Origin: Patulibacter americanus DSM 16676
GTDB taxonomy: Bacteria; Actinomycetota; Thermoleophilia; Solirubrobacterales; Solirubrobacteraceae
Assembly: GCF_000420025.1 (NCBI RefSeq)
Contig: NZ_ATUD01000002.1
Span: forward strand, 310,001-374,000
Length of the DNA stretch: 64,000 bases
Direction of reading: 5' to 3'
Shown here: positions 52,697 through 62,200 of the stretch, piece after piece
Numbering within the stretch: position 1 is the stretch's first letter
Layout of the letters: every line of letters starts with the position of its first letter
Program-made: the position numbers and the translations under genes
Notes under the pieces: model-generated
Told to the model about the DNA's origin: nothing
What the model saw: the letters and a program-made list of their open reading frames with translations, nothing else
Databases searched by the model: none

Positions 52697-52706
52697 GGGT
52701 CGACCC

Positions 52707-53729
52707 ATGCTGACTCCACGCCAGGAGCTGGTGCTCGGCAAGGTCGTGGCCCGCTTTCGCGAGACCGGCCTGCCGGTCGGCAGCAAGAACCTCGCCTCGG
52801 ACCCGGAGATCACCTTCGGGCCGTCCACCATCCGCTCCGAGCTCTCGCAGCTCGAGGAGCTCGGGCTGCTCATGCACCCGCACACGTCCGCCGGCCGCGT
52901 GCCGACGGACGGGGGCCACCGCTACTTCGTCGACCACCTGCTGCCCGCCACCGCGGGCGGCCCCGGCGTCGAGCTGCAGCTCGTGCAGCGCGAGGTCGAC
53001 GAGGCGATGCGGGTGACGAGCGAGACGCTCTCCACCGTCACCGACCTGCTGGCCGTCGTGACGGCGCCCCCGGTGTCGACGGCGACGATCCGCCACGTCG
53101 AGGTGCTCCCCCTGCAGGCGCGCACCGTCATGGTCGTCGTGATCACGTCGGCGGGCGAGATCGCCAAGCGCATCCTCCAGTTCGAGTCCCCGGTCGACCC
53201 CGGCCTGGCGGCCTGGGCGAAGGAGTACCTCAACGAGCGCCTCGCGGGCATCGGCCTGGGCGCCCGGATGCTCCGCGCGCGGCTCGACGACCCCGGCCTG
53301 GGCGCCACGGAGCAGCGGTTCCTGACCGCCCTGCGTCCCGCGTTCGACGGCCTCGGTGCCACGGGCGGCGAGAGCGGCGGCGTCTACGTGTCGGGCGCGG
53401 CGCGGCTGCTCCACGAGTCCCGCGCGGCCGAGGTCGCACACCTCGATGCGCTGGTCGACGAGCTCGAGCGCCGGGCCACGCTGCTGGGCCTGTTGCGCCA
53501 GGCGCTGGGGGGTCAGGACGTGGTCGTGCGCATCGGGGCGGAGAACCCGATCCCCGCTCTGCGATCATTGACGGTCGTTGCCGCGGGATATGGACCCCCG
53601 CAGCGGAAGTTGGGCAGCGTGTCGGTGATCGGTCCCGTCCGGATGGACTACCCGCAGGCCATCCGTGCGGTGCGTGACGTCGCCTTCCAGCTGTCCCGGT
53701 ATGTCGAGGAGCTGTACGAGAACGTATGA
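52707..53729 (+). CDS. hrcA: heat-shock repressor HrcA
   Basis: Represses chaperone genes through CIRCE elements. It has 340 residues. [30 protein letters not shown] is the family N-terminus and fixes the start at ATG 52707 over 52680. [34 protein letters not shown] closes the winged helix; later [44 protein letters not shown] and [35 protein letters not shown] are typical. Stop overlaps dnaJ (ATGA). The own promoter region lacks CIRCE; the target must lie elsewhere. Confidence 0.96.
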   Translation: MLTPRQELVLGKVVARFRETGLPVGSKNLASDPEITFGPSTIRSELSQLEELGLLMHPHTSAGRVPTDGGHRYFVDHLLPATAGGPGVELQLVQREVDEAMRVTSETLSTVTDLLAVVTAPPVSTATIRHVEVLPLQARTVMVVVITSAGEIAKRILQFESPVDPGLAAWAKEYLNERLAGIGLGARMLRARLDDPGLGATEQRFLTALRPAFDGLGATGGESGGVYVSGAARLLHESRAAEVAHLDALVDELERRATLLGLLRQALGGQDVVVRIGAENPIPALRSLTVVAAGYGPPQRKLGSVSVIGPVRMDYPQAIRAVRDVAFQLSRYVEELYENV

Positions 53730-54868
53730 GTCAGACCGTGCCGCGTGATCCGTACGAGGTGCTCGGCGTCGAACGCGACGCCGACGACGCGCAGATCAAG
53801 AAGGCCTTCCGCCGCCTGGCGCGGACGCTGCACCCCGACGTCAACCCGGACGACCCGGAGGCGCAGGACCGCTTCCGCGAGGTCGCCGAGGCCTACGAGA
53901 TCCTGTCGGACGCCGAGCGCCGCTCCACCTTCGACCGCTACGGCCACGATGGCCTGAAGCAGCGGGGGATGGGGTCGAACTTCGAGGGCTTCGGCTCCAT
54001 GTCCGACCTCTTCGGCGCCGTCTTCGGACAGGCGTTCGGCGGCGGCGGGGGCGGGGCCTCCGCGGGCGGCCCGCGCGCCGGCGGCGACCTCGCCGTCGAC
54101 GCCCAGATGTCGCTGCACCAGGCGCTCACCGGCGCCCGCATCGAGCTGGAGTACGAGCTCATCGCGCGCTGCGAGACGTGCACGGGCTCGGGCGCGAAGC
54201 CGGGCACGAAGACGAAGACCTGCGCCACGTGCGGCGGCCACGGCGTCGTCGACCAGGTCTCCCGCACCCCGTTCGGCGACATGGTCCGCCGCACCTCGTG
54301 CGAGACCTGCTCGGGTCGCGGCCGCGTGCCGGAGGAGCCGTGCACCGACTGCCACGGCCGCGGGCTCAAGCCGACGACCCGCACGATCGAGGTCGACGTC
54401 CCGGCGGGCATCGCCGACGGCCAGCGGATCCGCCTGAGCGGTCGCGGCCACCAGGGCGAGCCCGGCGCGCCCGACGGCGACCTCTACGTCGTCGTCACCG
54501 TGCTGCCCGACGCCCGCTTCGTGCGCGACGGCGACGACCTCGTCACCGTCGTCCCCGTCTCCGCGTCGAAGGCCGCGCTCGGCGCCACGATCACCGTCGA
54601 CGCGCTCGACGAGCCGATCGACGTGGACGTGCCCGCCGGCACCCAGCCGGGCAAGACGATCAACCTGCGCGGCCGCGGCATGCCGCGCATCGGCGGCGGG
54701 CGCCGCGGCGACCTGCACGTCGTGGTCGACGTGTCCATCCCCCGCAAGCTCAACGACCGGCAGAAGGAGCTCCTCCGCGAGCTCGACGACTCGCTCGACG
54801 AGCGCCAGCTGAAGGACGCCGACGAGTCGGTCGTGAGCCGCCTGCGCCGGCTCTGGCGCAAGGGATGA
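53726..54868 (+). CDS. dnaJ: chaperone DnaJ
   Basis: Hsp40 co-chaperone stimulating DnaK. It has 380 residues. J domain [33 protein letters not shown] with HPD, Gly-rich linker, four CxxCxGxG-type zinc motifs ([32 protein letters not shown]), then the substrate-binding C-terminal domains with [16 protein letters not shown] and GDLHVVVDV. Overlaps hrcA upstream and prmA downstream by ATGA. Neither dnaK nor grpE is in the window, so this is probably the second DnaJ (DnaJ2 type) found beside hrcA in actinobacteria. Confidence 0.97.
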   Translation: MSQTVPRDPYEVLGVERDADDAQIKKAFRRLARTLHPDVNPDDPEAQDRFREVAEAYEILSDAERRSTFDRYGHDGLKQRGMGSNFEGFGSMSDLFGAVFGQAFGGGGGGASAGGPRAGGDLAVDAQMSLHQALTGARIELEYELIARCETCTGSGAKPGTKTKTCATCGGHGVVDQVSRTPFGDMVRRTSCETCSGRGRVPEEPCTDCHGRGLKPTTRTIEVDVPAGIADGQRIRLSGRGHQGEPGAPDGDLYVVVTVLPDARFVRDGDDLVTVVPVSASKAALGATITVDALDEPIDVDVPAGTQPGKTINLRGRGMPRIGGGRRGDLHVVVDVSIPRKLNDRQKELLRELDDSLDERQLKDADESVVSRLRRLWRKG

Positions 54869-55770
54869 TCCGCCTGGCCTTCCGCGTCCGCCCGGCGGAC
54901 GCGGAGACCGTGCTGGCCGAGCTCACCGAGCTCGCGCCCACGGGCGTCGAGGAGCGCGACCTCGGCGAGACCATCGAGTACGCGGTGTACGGCGCCGAGG
55001 GTGAGCTCCCGTCGCTGCCCGCCGTCCGGGCGCTCATCGGCGACGCGCTCGTCGATGTCGTCTCGGAGGAGGTCGCGGACGACTGGGCCGACCGCTGGCG
55101 CCAGTTCCACGAGCCGATCCTCATCAAGGACCGCCTGTACGTGCGGCCCCCGTGGTGCCCGCCGTACGCGGAGACCCCGGCCGGCGACATCGCGACGAAC
55201 GACGACGTGGTGGCCTCGGACGTCCTCGAGCTCGTCGTCGACCCCGGCCAGGCCTTCGGCACGGGCGCCCACGCCACGACGCGGCTCTGCCTCGAGCTGC
55301 TCGTCGAGCTGGCGGACGAGGCGGAGGCGCCTGCGGACAGCCGTGGTCCCGTCCTCGACCTCGGCTCGGGCTCCGGCGTGCTCGCGGTCGCGGCTGCCCA
55401 GCTGGGCTGGGGCCCGGTCCACGGCGTGGACCACGAGGAGGCCTCGGTCGCCGCGACGATCGAGAACGCCCGGGTCAACGGCGTCGCGGTCACCGCGGAC
55501 CGCTTCGACCTGCTGCGCCAGGGCGCCTCGGGCATGGGCGCCCTCGACGACGGCCGCCCGCCGCTCGTCCTCGCCAACCTGTTGCGCCCGCTGCTCCTCC
55601 GCGTCGCGGCGGACGGCTTCACGGGCACGCCGCCCCACGCGTTGATCGGCTCGGGCCTGCTCGTCCACGAGCTCGACGGCGTCGCCGCGGCCTTCGCCCG
55701 CCTCGGGCTGGTCGAGGCGGACCGTCGCACGCTGGGCGACTGGGGCGGGCTGCTGCTCCGGCGCGCCTGA
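54865..55770 (+). CDS. prmA: ribosomal protein L11 methyltransferase
   Basis: Methylates ribosomal protein L11 using AdoMet. It has 301 residues. N-terminal L11-recognition domain ([31 protein letters not shown]), then [21 protein letters not shown] ([17 protein letters not shown]), the AdoMet loop [19 protein letters not shown], and [14 protein letters not shown] (NPP-like NLL). ATG overlaps the dnaJ stop. Common in hrcA-dnaJ-prmA order. Confidence 0.95.
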   Translation: MIRLAFRVRPADAETVLAELTELAPTGVEERDLGETIEYAVYGAEGELPSLPAVRALIGDALVDVVSEEVADDWADRWRQFHEPILIKDRLYVRPPWCPPYAETPAGDIATNDDVVASDVLELVVDPGQAFGTGAHATTRLCLELLVELADEAEAPADSRGPVLDLGSGSGVLAVAAAQLGWGPVHGVDHEEASVAATIENARVNGVAVTADRFDLLRQGASGMGALDDGRPPLVLANLLRPLLLRVAADGFTGTPPHALIGSGLLVHELDGVAAAFARLGLVEADRRTLGDWGGLLLRRA

Positions 55771-55878
55771 GGGCCGGCTCCTGGACGATCGGCTTCGGGT
55801 CGCCGGACGCCCGTCCTACGACCCGACCGCCCCCGCGGACCGACCCCTCGATCCGTCCGGGGGAGAGGCGTATGATCC

Positions 55879-56973
55879 ATGGCGGATGAACTGCGTTGCG
55901 GCCGGCTCGAGGCAGCCCCGCTCCTCCGACCCTTTCGGCGGGGCGCACCGCGACGCGACGAGCTCAGGGAGAACGTTCTGAGGCGACGGCTCGAAGTGCC
56001 GTATGAGGTCGCGGTCCAGCTCAGCGACGCCGGCGAGGCCGGCCTTCGCGCGCTCGAGGAGCACGTCGACTGCGACGTGCACCTGCGCGGGAACCTGCTG
56101 ACGCTCGACGGCGAAGCGGAGGCCGTGCAGCAGGCGGCCACCGTGGTCCGGGAGCTCATCACGCTGGTCGGGCGCGGCCACAAGCTCGAGGCCGGGACGA
56201 TCCCGGCCGTCGGGTCCGCGCTGGGCGCAGCCCAGGAACCGGCCGAGGTCCTGACGGACGTCGTCTGGCAGAACCCGTCGCGCGACGTGCGCGTGGCGCC
56301 CAAGACCGCGCTGCAGAAGCGCTACGTCGACGCGATCCGCGAGAACACGGTCACGTTCGGCATCGGCCCCGCCGGCACCGGCAAGACGTTCCTGGCCGTC
56401 GCCGCGGCCGCGGACGCGCTCGCCCGCCACGAGGTCAAGCGGATCATCCTGACGCGCCCCGCCGTCGAGGCGGGGGAACAGCTCGGCTTCCTGCCGGGCG
56501 ACCTCATGCAGAAGATCGACCCGTACCTGCGGCCGCTGTTCGACGCGCTGCACGACATGCTCGACCCCGAGCGCGTCACGGCGTACATGGAGAACGGCGT
56601 CATCGAGGTCGCCCCGCTCGCGTTCATGCGCGGCCGGACGCTCAACGACGCGTTCATCATCCTCGACGAGGCGCAGAACACCACGCCGGAGCAGATGAAG
56701 ATGTTCCTGACGCGCCTGGGCTACCGGTCGAAGATGGTCATCACCGGCGACGTCACGCAGGTCGACCTGCCGCGGGAGCAGCGCTCCGGCCTGGTCACCG
56801 TGGCCGACGTGCTCGACGACGTGGAGAAGGTCGAGTTCGTGCGCTTCCAGCGCGGCGACGTCGTCCGCAACGACCTGGTCCAGAAGATCGTGGCGGCGTA
56901 CGAGAACCACGCCGAGAAGCTGGCGCCTGAGCTGCGTCCGGCCGAGCGGCGCAAGGAGCGCCGGCCGGCGTGA
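55879..56973 (+). CDS. phoH: PhoH-like ATPase (RNA-associated), N-terminus uncertain
   Basis: A P-loop ATPase of the PhoH family: [112 protein letters not shown]. It has 364 residues with ATG 55879; the family usually starts nearer [23 protein letters not shown] (55871-55876) is only two bases before this ATG, so if it is a -10 the true start lies downstream, e.g. GTG 55997 or a non-standard CTG near 55978 after AGGGAG. In E. coli the name reflects phosphate regulation, but here no PHO box is visible. Stop overlaps ybeY (GTGA). Confidence 0.93.
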   Translation: MADELRCGRLEAAPLLRPFRRGAPRRDELRENVLRRRLEVPYEVAVQLSDAGEAGLRALEEHVDCDVHLRGNLLTLDGEAEAVQQAATVVRELITLVGRGHKLEAGTIPAVGSALGAAQEPAEVLTDVVWQNPSRDVRVAPKTALQKRYVDAIRENTVTFGIGPAGTGKTFLAVAAAADALARHEVKRIILTRPAVEAGEQLGFLPGDLMQKIDPYLRPLFDALHDMLDPERVTAYMENGVIEVAPLAFMRGRTLNDAFIILDEAQNTTPEQMKMFLTRLGYRSKMVITGDVTQVDLPREQRSGLVTVADVLDDVEKVEFVRFQRGDVVRNDLVQKIVAAYENHAEKLAPELRPAERRKERRPA

Positions 56974-57485
56974 GCCCCGCAGACCCCGCCCCCGACGGCC
57001 GGGCCGAGGCCCCCGTCGACGGGGCGGAGTCCGCGCCGGGCCTCGAGATCGAGCTCGAGGTCGAGCACCCCGAGGACGGCCTGGACGACCCGGCCCTCGC
57101 CGAGCTGCCGGTCGGGGACGACCTGCGGCAGCTCGTCGAGGTCGCCGCCGCGTCCGCCGGCGTGACCGACGGCCACGTCGCGATCACCATCGTCGACCCA
57201 GGTGCGATCCACGAGCTGAACCTCGAGCACCGGGGCAAGGACAAGCCCACCGACGTGCTCTCGTTCCCCATCGACGGGGCCGGTCCGGTGGCCGGTCCGC
57301 GCGAGATCGGCGACGTCGTGATCTGCCCCGAGCACACGGTGTCACTGCGCGAGGCCGTCGTGCACGGCATCCTCCATCTCGTGGGCTTCGATCACGAGAC
57401 GGACCACGGCGAGATGCTCGCCGTGCAGGCGCAGATCCTCGACTGGCTTCCCGGCGACCCGCCGGCGACCCGGGGGATGGCGTGA
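56970..57485 (+). CDS. ybeY: endoribonuclease YbeY
   Basis: Metal-dependent RNase for 16S rRNA maturation and ribosome quality control. It has 171 residues. HGILHLVGFDHETD gives the H-x3-H-x5-H zinc site; earlier LNLEHRGKDKPTDVLSFP is the family's second motif. The first ~40 residues are acidic and poorly conserved. GTG overlaps the phoH stop; its own stop overlaps the era start. Confidence 0.95.
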   Translation: MSPADPAPDGRAEAPVDGAESAPGLEIELEVEHPEDGLDDPALAELPVGDDLRQLVEVAAASAGVTDGHVAITIVDPGAIHELNLEHRGKDKPTDVLSFPIDGAGPVAGPREIGDVVICPEHTVSLREAVVHGILHLVGFDHETDHGEMLAVQAQILDWLPGDPPATRGMA

Positions 57486-58570
57486 TGAGCGACGGCCCCG
57501 GGGCCTCGGACGGCCCGGATCTCGAGGACGGCCACGACTTCGAGGACGGTCACGAGGTCGACGGCCCGGATCTCGAGGACGGCCCGACCCGCGAGCCGAC
57601 GTACGACTCGGACGTCGGCGTCGAGCTCCCCGTCCCGGTCTTCGACCCCAACCAGGCGCCGCTGACGGACCCGGACCTCGATCCGAACGCCAAGCGCTCG
57701 GGCTTCGTCGCGTTCGCCGGCCGCCCGAACGCCGGCAAGTCGACGCTGACCAACGCGCTCGTCGGCGCGAAGGTCGCGATCACCTCCGACAAGCCGCAGA
57801 CGACCCGCCGCGCGATCCGGGGCGTGCTGACGCGCCCCGACGCGCAGATCGTCTTCGTCGACCTGCCCGGCGTGCAGCGCCCGAAGGACTCGCTCACGGG
57901 CCGCATGCAGCGGCGCGTGGACTCCGAGATCCGCGAGGCCGACGTGCAGCTCATGGTCCTCAACGGCCAGGAGGGCGTGGGCCCCGGCGACCGCTACATC
58001 GCCGCCCAGCTGCGCGAGCAGCGCGCGCCGACGGTCATCGCCGTCAACAAGGTCGACAAGCTGAGCCGCGCCGAGACGATCGCCGTCCTCGTGGCCGCGG
58101 CCGAGCTCGAGATCGGCGAGGACGTCTTCCCGATCTCGGCGCGGACCGGCGTCGGCGTGCAGCCGCTGCTCGAGCACCTCGTCGAGCTGCTGCCGAAGGG
58201 CCCGTTCTACTTCCCGACGGACGAGAAGTCCGACCAGCCGCAGCACGTGCTGCTGGCCGAGCTGATCCGCGAGCAGATCCTGCGCCGCACCTTTCAGGAG
58301 GTGCCGCACGCCGTCGAGGTCGCGATCGAGGAGGTCGACCGCCCCGGCGCCGACCTTCACGTCATCGTCGCGAACGCCTGGGTCGAGTCGCCGTCCCAGA
58401 AGGGCATCCTCATCGGCGCCGGCGGCCGCATGGTCCGCACGATCGGCACCGCGGCCCGCAAGGAGCTCGAGCGCGAGCTCGGCACGAAGGTCCACCTCGA
58501 CCTGCAGGTCAAGGTCCGGCGCAACTGGCGCTCGGACGACACGATGCTGGACCGTCTCGAGATCGACTGA
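57482..58570 (+). CDS. era: GTPase Era with acidic N-terminal extension
   Basis: Ribosome-assembly GTPase binding 16S rRNA 3' end. It has 362 residues versus ~300 in most bacteria; the extra ~70 N-terminal residues are Asp/Gly/Glu-rich with a repeated DGPDLEDG motif and precede the GTPase domain at GFVAFAGRPNAGKSTLTNALVGAKVAITSDKPQTTR. Further motifs: DLPGVQRPKDSL, NKVDK, and the KH domain with GILIGAGGRMVRTIGTAARKELEREL. Start is GTG 57482 or ATG 57485. It ends convergent to the lipoprotein gene, nine bases away. Confidence 0.95.
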   Translation: MMSDGPGASDGPDLEDGHDFEDGHEVDGPDLEDGPTREPTYDSDVGVELPVPVFDPNQAPLTDPDLDPNAKRSGFVAFAGRPNAGKSTLTNALVGAKVAITSDKPQTTRRAIRGVLTRPDAQIVFVDLPGVQRPKDSLTGRMQRRVDSEIREADVQLMVLNGQEGVGPGDRYIAAQLREQRAPTVIAVNKVDKLSRAETIAVLVAAAELEIGEDVFPISARTGVGVQPLLEHLVELLPKGPFYFPTDEKSDQPQHVLLAELIREQILRRTFQEVPHAVEVAIEEVDRPGADLHVIVANAWVESPSQKGILIGAGGRMVRTIGTAARKELERELGTKVHLDLQVKVRRNWRSDDTMLDRLEID

Positions 58571-58579
58571 GGGCTGGGC

Positions 58580-60697
58580 TCAGCCCGTGTCCGGCCGCAG
58601 CGTCCGCGTGATCGTCGTGCGGCGGTCGAGACGGAACCGCAGCGTCGCCTGCCGCCCCGGCTCGGGGACGGTCGAGCGCTGGCGGGCGCGGCGCAGCGAG
58701 ACGTCGGCCCGGCGGGGGAGGCCCTCGAAGGCGACGTGCATCGAGGCGCCGCCGGCGGCCTGGACGAGCAGGTCGCGGCCGGGGCGGCAGCCCGGGATCG
58801 TCACGGCGTGGTCCAGTACGGTGTTGCCGGCGCAGCGGACGGTGCCCTCGCCTCCGGCGGACGGGATTCGCACCTCGACGTCGACGGGGCGCTGCGGGTC
58901 GACGACGTAGCGGGTGACGATCCGGTCGACCTCGAAGCGGTGCGTCACGCGCACCACGGCGTCACGGCCCACCACGCGGCCCGAGAACGTGCGGGGCTCG
59001 CCGTCGACCGGGCGCAGGCCGAGCGCCGCGGAGCGCCCCTGGCCCGGCTGGGTGTCGAGCACCTCGCGCGCGCCACGGGACAGCTTCAGGCCCAGGGTGC
59101 CGGGGCCGCCTCCGCCAAGGGCGCCGAGGGGGCGCGCCTGGTGGTCGAGCAGCCAGCCCGGCTCGAGCCCGCCGCCCGTGGGGACGGCCACGGGAGAGAT
59201 CGCCGTGGAGTAGGACGGGCCGTTGACCGCGAGGCGGCGCAGGTCGCCGTCCAGCGCCACGTGCAGCGGCGAGGTCGACGGGTCCGCCGACGGCAGCAGG
59301 CCGCCGCAGCCGCAGGAGGCGGCCCACTCCGCGACGGTCGCCGCCAGGCGCACGCTGGCCGTCGTGCGGTTGTTGCGGACGCTGGCGAACCGGGAGGGGA
59401 AGCCGAACGCGGTCGCGGGCAGCAGCACGGAGCCCTCGCGGGCCGACCAGCGCCGGAAGAGCGCGTCGGCGCGGCTGAGCAGCTCGTCGCCCTCCGACGG
59501 CGGCAGGCCCGTCAGGTCGGCGGCGCTGCGGGCCGCCGCGACCGCGCCGTCCAGCGCGAGCGCCCAGTACTGGCGCAGGTGCAGGCGGCTGCCCGCCTTG
59601 CCCGTCTCCCAGTTCAGGTAGCCCGACGCCGTCCAGTCCGCGTCGAGCGTGTGCTCCGCCCAGGCCCGCAGGGTGGCGCGGTCCTCGGGCTCCAGCGGCT
59701 CCATGCCCGCGCGCACGGCCTCGTCGTAGTAGCGCAGGCTGCCCAGCACGATGCTCGCGTACTCCACCGTGTCGCTGCGGTTCAGCGTCGCGGTGCGGTC
59801 CGCCTCGGGCTGGTAGGTGAACCCGTTTCCGCCGCTCAGATTGGGGGTGCCTCCCGGGCGGACGGGCGTGTGGGCGTGGTCGACGAACCACTCCAGCTGC
59901 GCCCGGTAGTCCTCGCGCAGGAGCTCCGCGTCGCCCGTCACGGTCGCCGCGGCCGCGTAGAGGTCGGCGTTCCAGTTGATCTGGTTCAGCAGTCGCGCGG
60001 GGTGACGGAACGCGCGCGAGGACGCCACGGCGCCGACGGTCGCGCGGATCGCCTCTTCCGTCGTCCCCGGCAGCGAGGCCGGCCGGCGGGCCAGCCACGC
60101 GGCGCGCAGGCTGCGGGCGACGGCGGCGTCGATGCTCGGGTGCTGGTTGACGATGTCGGCCGAGGACTGGCGCCAGCCCGGGATGTGAATCGCGTTGTGG
60201 CGCGAGGACCCGAAGCGCTCCCCGTCGGGCGACCCCACGTAGGCGGGTCCCGTGAGGTAGGCGGCGATCCGGCGGACGCGGTCGTCGTTGCGCGCCGCCC
60301 CGGTGTAGCCGGCCTGCGCCGCGGCGGCGTGGATCCGCAGCAGCTCGGAGTTCAGGCGCGTGCTGACGCGGCCGCCGGGCGACACGTACGCGCCGACGCG
60401 GTCGTCCCACAACCGGTCGACGGGCTCGAGCACCGCGTTGGGGACGGCCCACGCGTCGTCGGAGGCCACGGCCCGCAGGCGCCGCTCCGCCGCGCGGCCG
60501 GCGGCGTCGAAGCGCGGGTCCGTCGTGACCTCGTCGGCGTCCCCGCGGTCGTCGGACTCGGGCGGGGGACCGCTCTCGATGGTCGTCGTCCCCCGCGAGG
60601 CGGCCGGGGTGTCGTCCCCTCCGCCGCCGCAGCCGGACAGGAGCACGGCCAGCGCCCCGGCGGCGACCAGCCGCCGGACGTTCGGCGCGACCCTCAT
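58580..60697 (-). CDS. large lipoprotein paralogous to the secreted protein at 47173-49335
   Basis: A 705-residue predicted lipoprotein. ATG 60697 was chosen for the signal peptide NVRRLVAAGALAVLLSGC (lipobox LSGC) and the leaderless-type -10 TACGAT (60711-60706). A Ser/Thr/Asp linker precedes a helical body with LLNQINWNADLYAAAATVTGD, NRSDTVEYASIVLGSLRYYDEA, YLNWETGKAGSRLHLRQYW and VLLPATAFG, each matched in the paralogue. The C-terminal third is beta-rich. I cannot name the family or the active site. One paralogue tethered and one free suggests related wall or exopolysaccharide functions. Confidence 0.75.
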   Translation of the reverse strand: MRVAPNVRRLVAAGALAVLLSGCGGGGDDTPAASRGTTTIESGPPPESDDRGDADEVTTDPRFDAAGRAAERRLRAVASDDAWAVPNAVLEPVDRLWDDRVGAYVSPGGRVSTRLNSELLRIHAAAAQAGYTGAARNDDRVRRIAAYLTGPAYVGSPDGERFGSSRHNAIHIPGWRQSSADIVNQHPSIDAAVARSLRAAWLARRPASLPGTTEEAIRATVGAVASSRAFRHPARLLNQINWNADLYAAAATVTGDAELLREDYRAQLEWFVDHAHTPVRPGGTPNLSGGNGFTYQPEADRTATLNRSDTVEYASIVLGSLRYYDEAVRAGMEPLEPEDRATLRAWAEHTLDADWTASGYLNWETGKAGSRLHLRQYWALALDGAVAAARSAADLTGLPPSEGDELLSRADALFRRWSAREGSVLLPATAFGFPSRFASVRNNRTTASVRLAATVAEWAASCGCGGLLPSADPSTSPLHVALDGDLRRLAVNGPSYSTAISPVAVPTGGGLEPGWLLDHQARPLGALGGGGPGTLGLKLSRGAREVLDTQPGQGRSAALGLRPVDGEPRTFSGRVVGRDAVVRVTHRFEVDRIVTRYVVDPQRPVDVEVRIPSAGGEGTVRCAGNTVLDHAVTIPGCRPGRDLLVQAAGGASMHVAFEGLPRRADVSLRRARQRSTVPEPGRQATLRFRLDRRTTITRTLRPDTG

Positions 60698-60705
60698 CGG
60701 GATCC

Positions 60706-60711
60706 ATCGTA
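60706..60711 (-). promoter_or_regulatory. -10 element, leaderless-type
   Basis: TACGAT on the minus strand, 8 bases before ATG 60697. Confidence 0.5.
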
Positions 60712-60869
60712 TGAGGGGAGAGCCGCCGGGCGCGCCGCCCCGCGGGCAGCTCGGGCTCCGCGCCGTCATCCGCGGTCCGATCGGCCGTTTCCGGCACCGC
60801 CGGACCCCGTGCCGCCGGAGGCCCGACATGCGGACAGGAGTTGGCCGCGGAGGCGGCGACACTCGCCAC

Positions 60870-61448
60870 ATGACGCAGATCGCTCTCTTGCACTCCGCCC
60901 TCGGGATCCGGGCCGGCATCACGGACGCCGCCGCGCGGCTCGAGGCGGACGGCCACGAGGTCGAGGTCGTCGACTACTACGGTGCGGGCCGGGTGTTCGA
61001 CGACTACGGCGAAGCGTCCGCGTTCGTCGACGAGATCGGCTTCCCCGAACTTATGCGACGCGCGTTGGCCGGGTGCGAGGGACTCGCCGACGGGTTCATC
61101 GCGATGGGCTTCTCCAACGGCGCGGGGATGGCGGAGCACGTCGCACTCAACCGCTCCGTCGGCGGGGTGGTGATGGCGTCGGGGGCGCTGCCCCTCGAGA
61201 TGCTGGGTGCGACGCGTTGGCCGGCGGGCGTCCGCGCCCAGATCCACTCCGCGGCGGGGGACGCCTTCCGGGACCAGGTCTGGCTCGACGCTGTCGCCGC
61301 CGCCGTGCGGGGGGCCGCCCCGCTCGACCTGCACGACGACTACCCGGGGACCGGCCACCTCTTCACGGACGAGTCGCTCCCCGCGGAGTACGACGCGGAC
61401 GCGGCCGCCTTGTTCTGGGACCGCGTCCGCGCGTTCTGCGGCCGGTGA
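60870..61448 (+). CDS. dienelactone-hydrolase-like alpha/beta hydrolase
   Basis: A 192-residue compact hydrolase. ALLHSALGIRAGITDAAARLEADGHEVEVVDYYGAGRVFDDY is the dienelactone-hydrolase opening; nucleophile elbow GFSNGAGMAEH (Ser in place of the Cys of true DLH); QIHSAAGDAFRD and GTGHLFTDES contain the acid and His. ATG 60870 begins at the family start; GACACT six bases upstream may be a leaderless -10. Likely an esterase of unknown substrate. Confidence 0.85.
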   Translation: MTQIALLHSALGIRAGITDAAARLEADGHEVEVVDYYGAGRVFDDYGEASAFVDEIGFPELMRRALAGCEGLADGFIAMGFSNGAGMAEHVALNRSVGGVVMASGALPLEMLGATRWPAGVRAQIHSAAGDAFRDQVWLDAVAAAVRGAAPLDLHDDYPGTGHLFTDESLPAEYDADAAALFWDRVRAFCGR

Positions 61449-61506
61449 CCCGGAGTCGGAGCCGAGCCGCCGGGGCATGCGCCGGGCGCGCCGCCCCGCC
61501 CACTGT

Positions 61507-61512
61507 CAGAAT
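61507..61512 (+). promoter_or_regulatory. -10 element of hisIE, leaderless-type
   Basis: CAGAAT lies 7 bases before GTG 61520. Confidence 0.4.
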
Positions 61513-61519
61513 CGCCGGC

Positions 61520-62200
61520 GTGCCCGAGCTGCCGGACCTGACCGACACCGTGCGCTTCGACGACGCCGGCCTCGTGCCGGTGGTGATCCAGGACTGGAGC
61601 ACCGGCGAGGTGCTCACCCTGGCCTACGCCAACGACGAGGCCCTGCGGCGGACGCGAGAGACGGGCGAGCTGCACCTCTGGTCCCGCTCCCGGAACGAGC
61701 TGTGGCACAAGGGCGCGACCTCCGGCAACGTCCAGCGCGTCCGCGACCTGCGGATCGACTGCGACCAGGACGCGATCCTCGCGCTCGTCGAGCCGGCCGG
61801 TCCCGCCTGCCACACGGGCGCCCGCACCTGCTTCCACGCCGTCGGCGCCCCGGAGGGCCCGGCCGGCGACGACGTCGGATCGCCCGCGGCCGACGGCACC
61901 CCGACGCCGCGCACGCTGGCGCCCCACGAGGTCCTGCCCGACCTCGTCCGCGTGCTCGCCGCGCGCCGCGCCGACGCGCCCGAGGGCTCCTACACCGCGC
62001 AGCTCCTGAACGACCGCGCCTTCGCCGGCGCGAAGGTCGAGGAGGAGGCGGAGGAGGTCTTCCGCGCCGCGCGCGAGGAGACGGACGACCGCGTGGACAA
62101 CGAGGCCGCCGACGTCCTCTACCACCTGCTGGCGCTCATCCGCGGCCGGGACCGCACGCTGTACGACGTGCTCGAGGTGCTCCGTGAGCGCCGCGCCTGA
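61520..62200 (+). CDS. hisIE: bifunctional phosphoribosyl-AMP cyclohydrolase / phosphoribosyl-ATP pyrophosphatase
   Basis: Catalyses the second and third steps of histidine synthesis. It has 226 residues. N-terminal HisI domain with VVIQDWSTGEVLTLAYANDEAL, LWSRSRNELWHKGATSGN and GPACHTGARTCF (zinc and catalytic residues); after a Pro/Gly/Thr linker, the HisE helices with SYTAQLLNDR, KVEEEAEEVFRAAREE and NEAADVLYHLLALI. HisI-HisE fusion is common in enterics but less so in actinobacteria, where they are often separate. GTG 61520 overlaps nothing upstream; the end overlaps trpE by 17 bases. Confidence 0.95.
   Translation: MPELPDLTDTVRFDDAGLVPVVIQDWSTGEVLTLAYANDEALRRTRETGELHLWSRSRNELWHKGATSGNVQRVRDLRIDCDQDAILALVEPAGPACHTGARTCFHAVGAPEGPAGDDVGSPAADGTPTPRTLAPHEVLPDLVRVLAARRADAPEGSYTAQLLNDRAFAGAKVEEEAEEVFRAAREETDDRVDNEAADVLYHLLALIRGRDRTLYDVLEVLRERRA

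Noticed and set aside
52600..52706. CIRCE element before hrcA
   Set aside because: No TTAGCACTC-type inverted repeat found by eye.
55879..56973. phoH as member of the phosphate regulon
   Set aside because: The name is historical; no GTTCAC repeats occur upstream and the gene sits in the conserved phoH-ybeY-era block.
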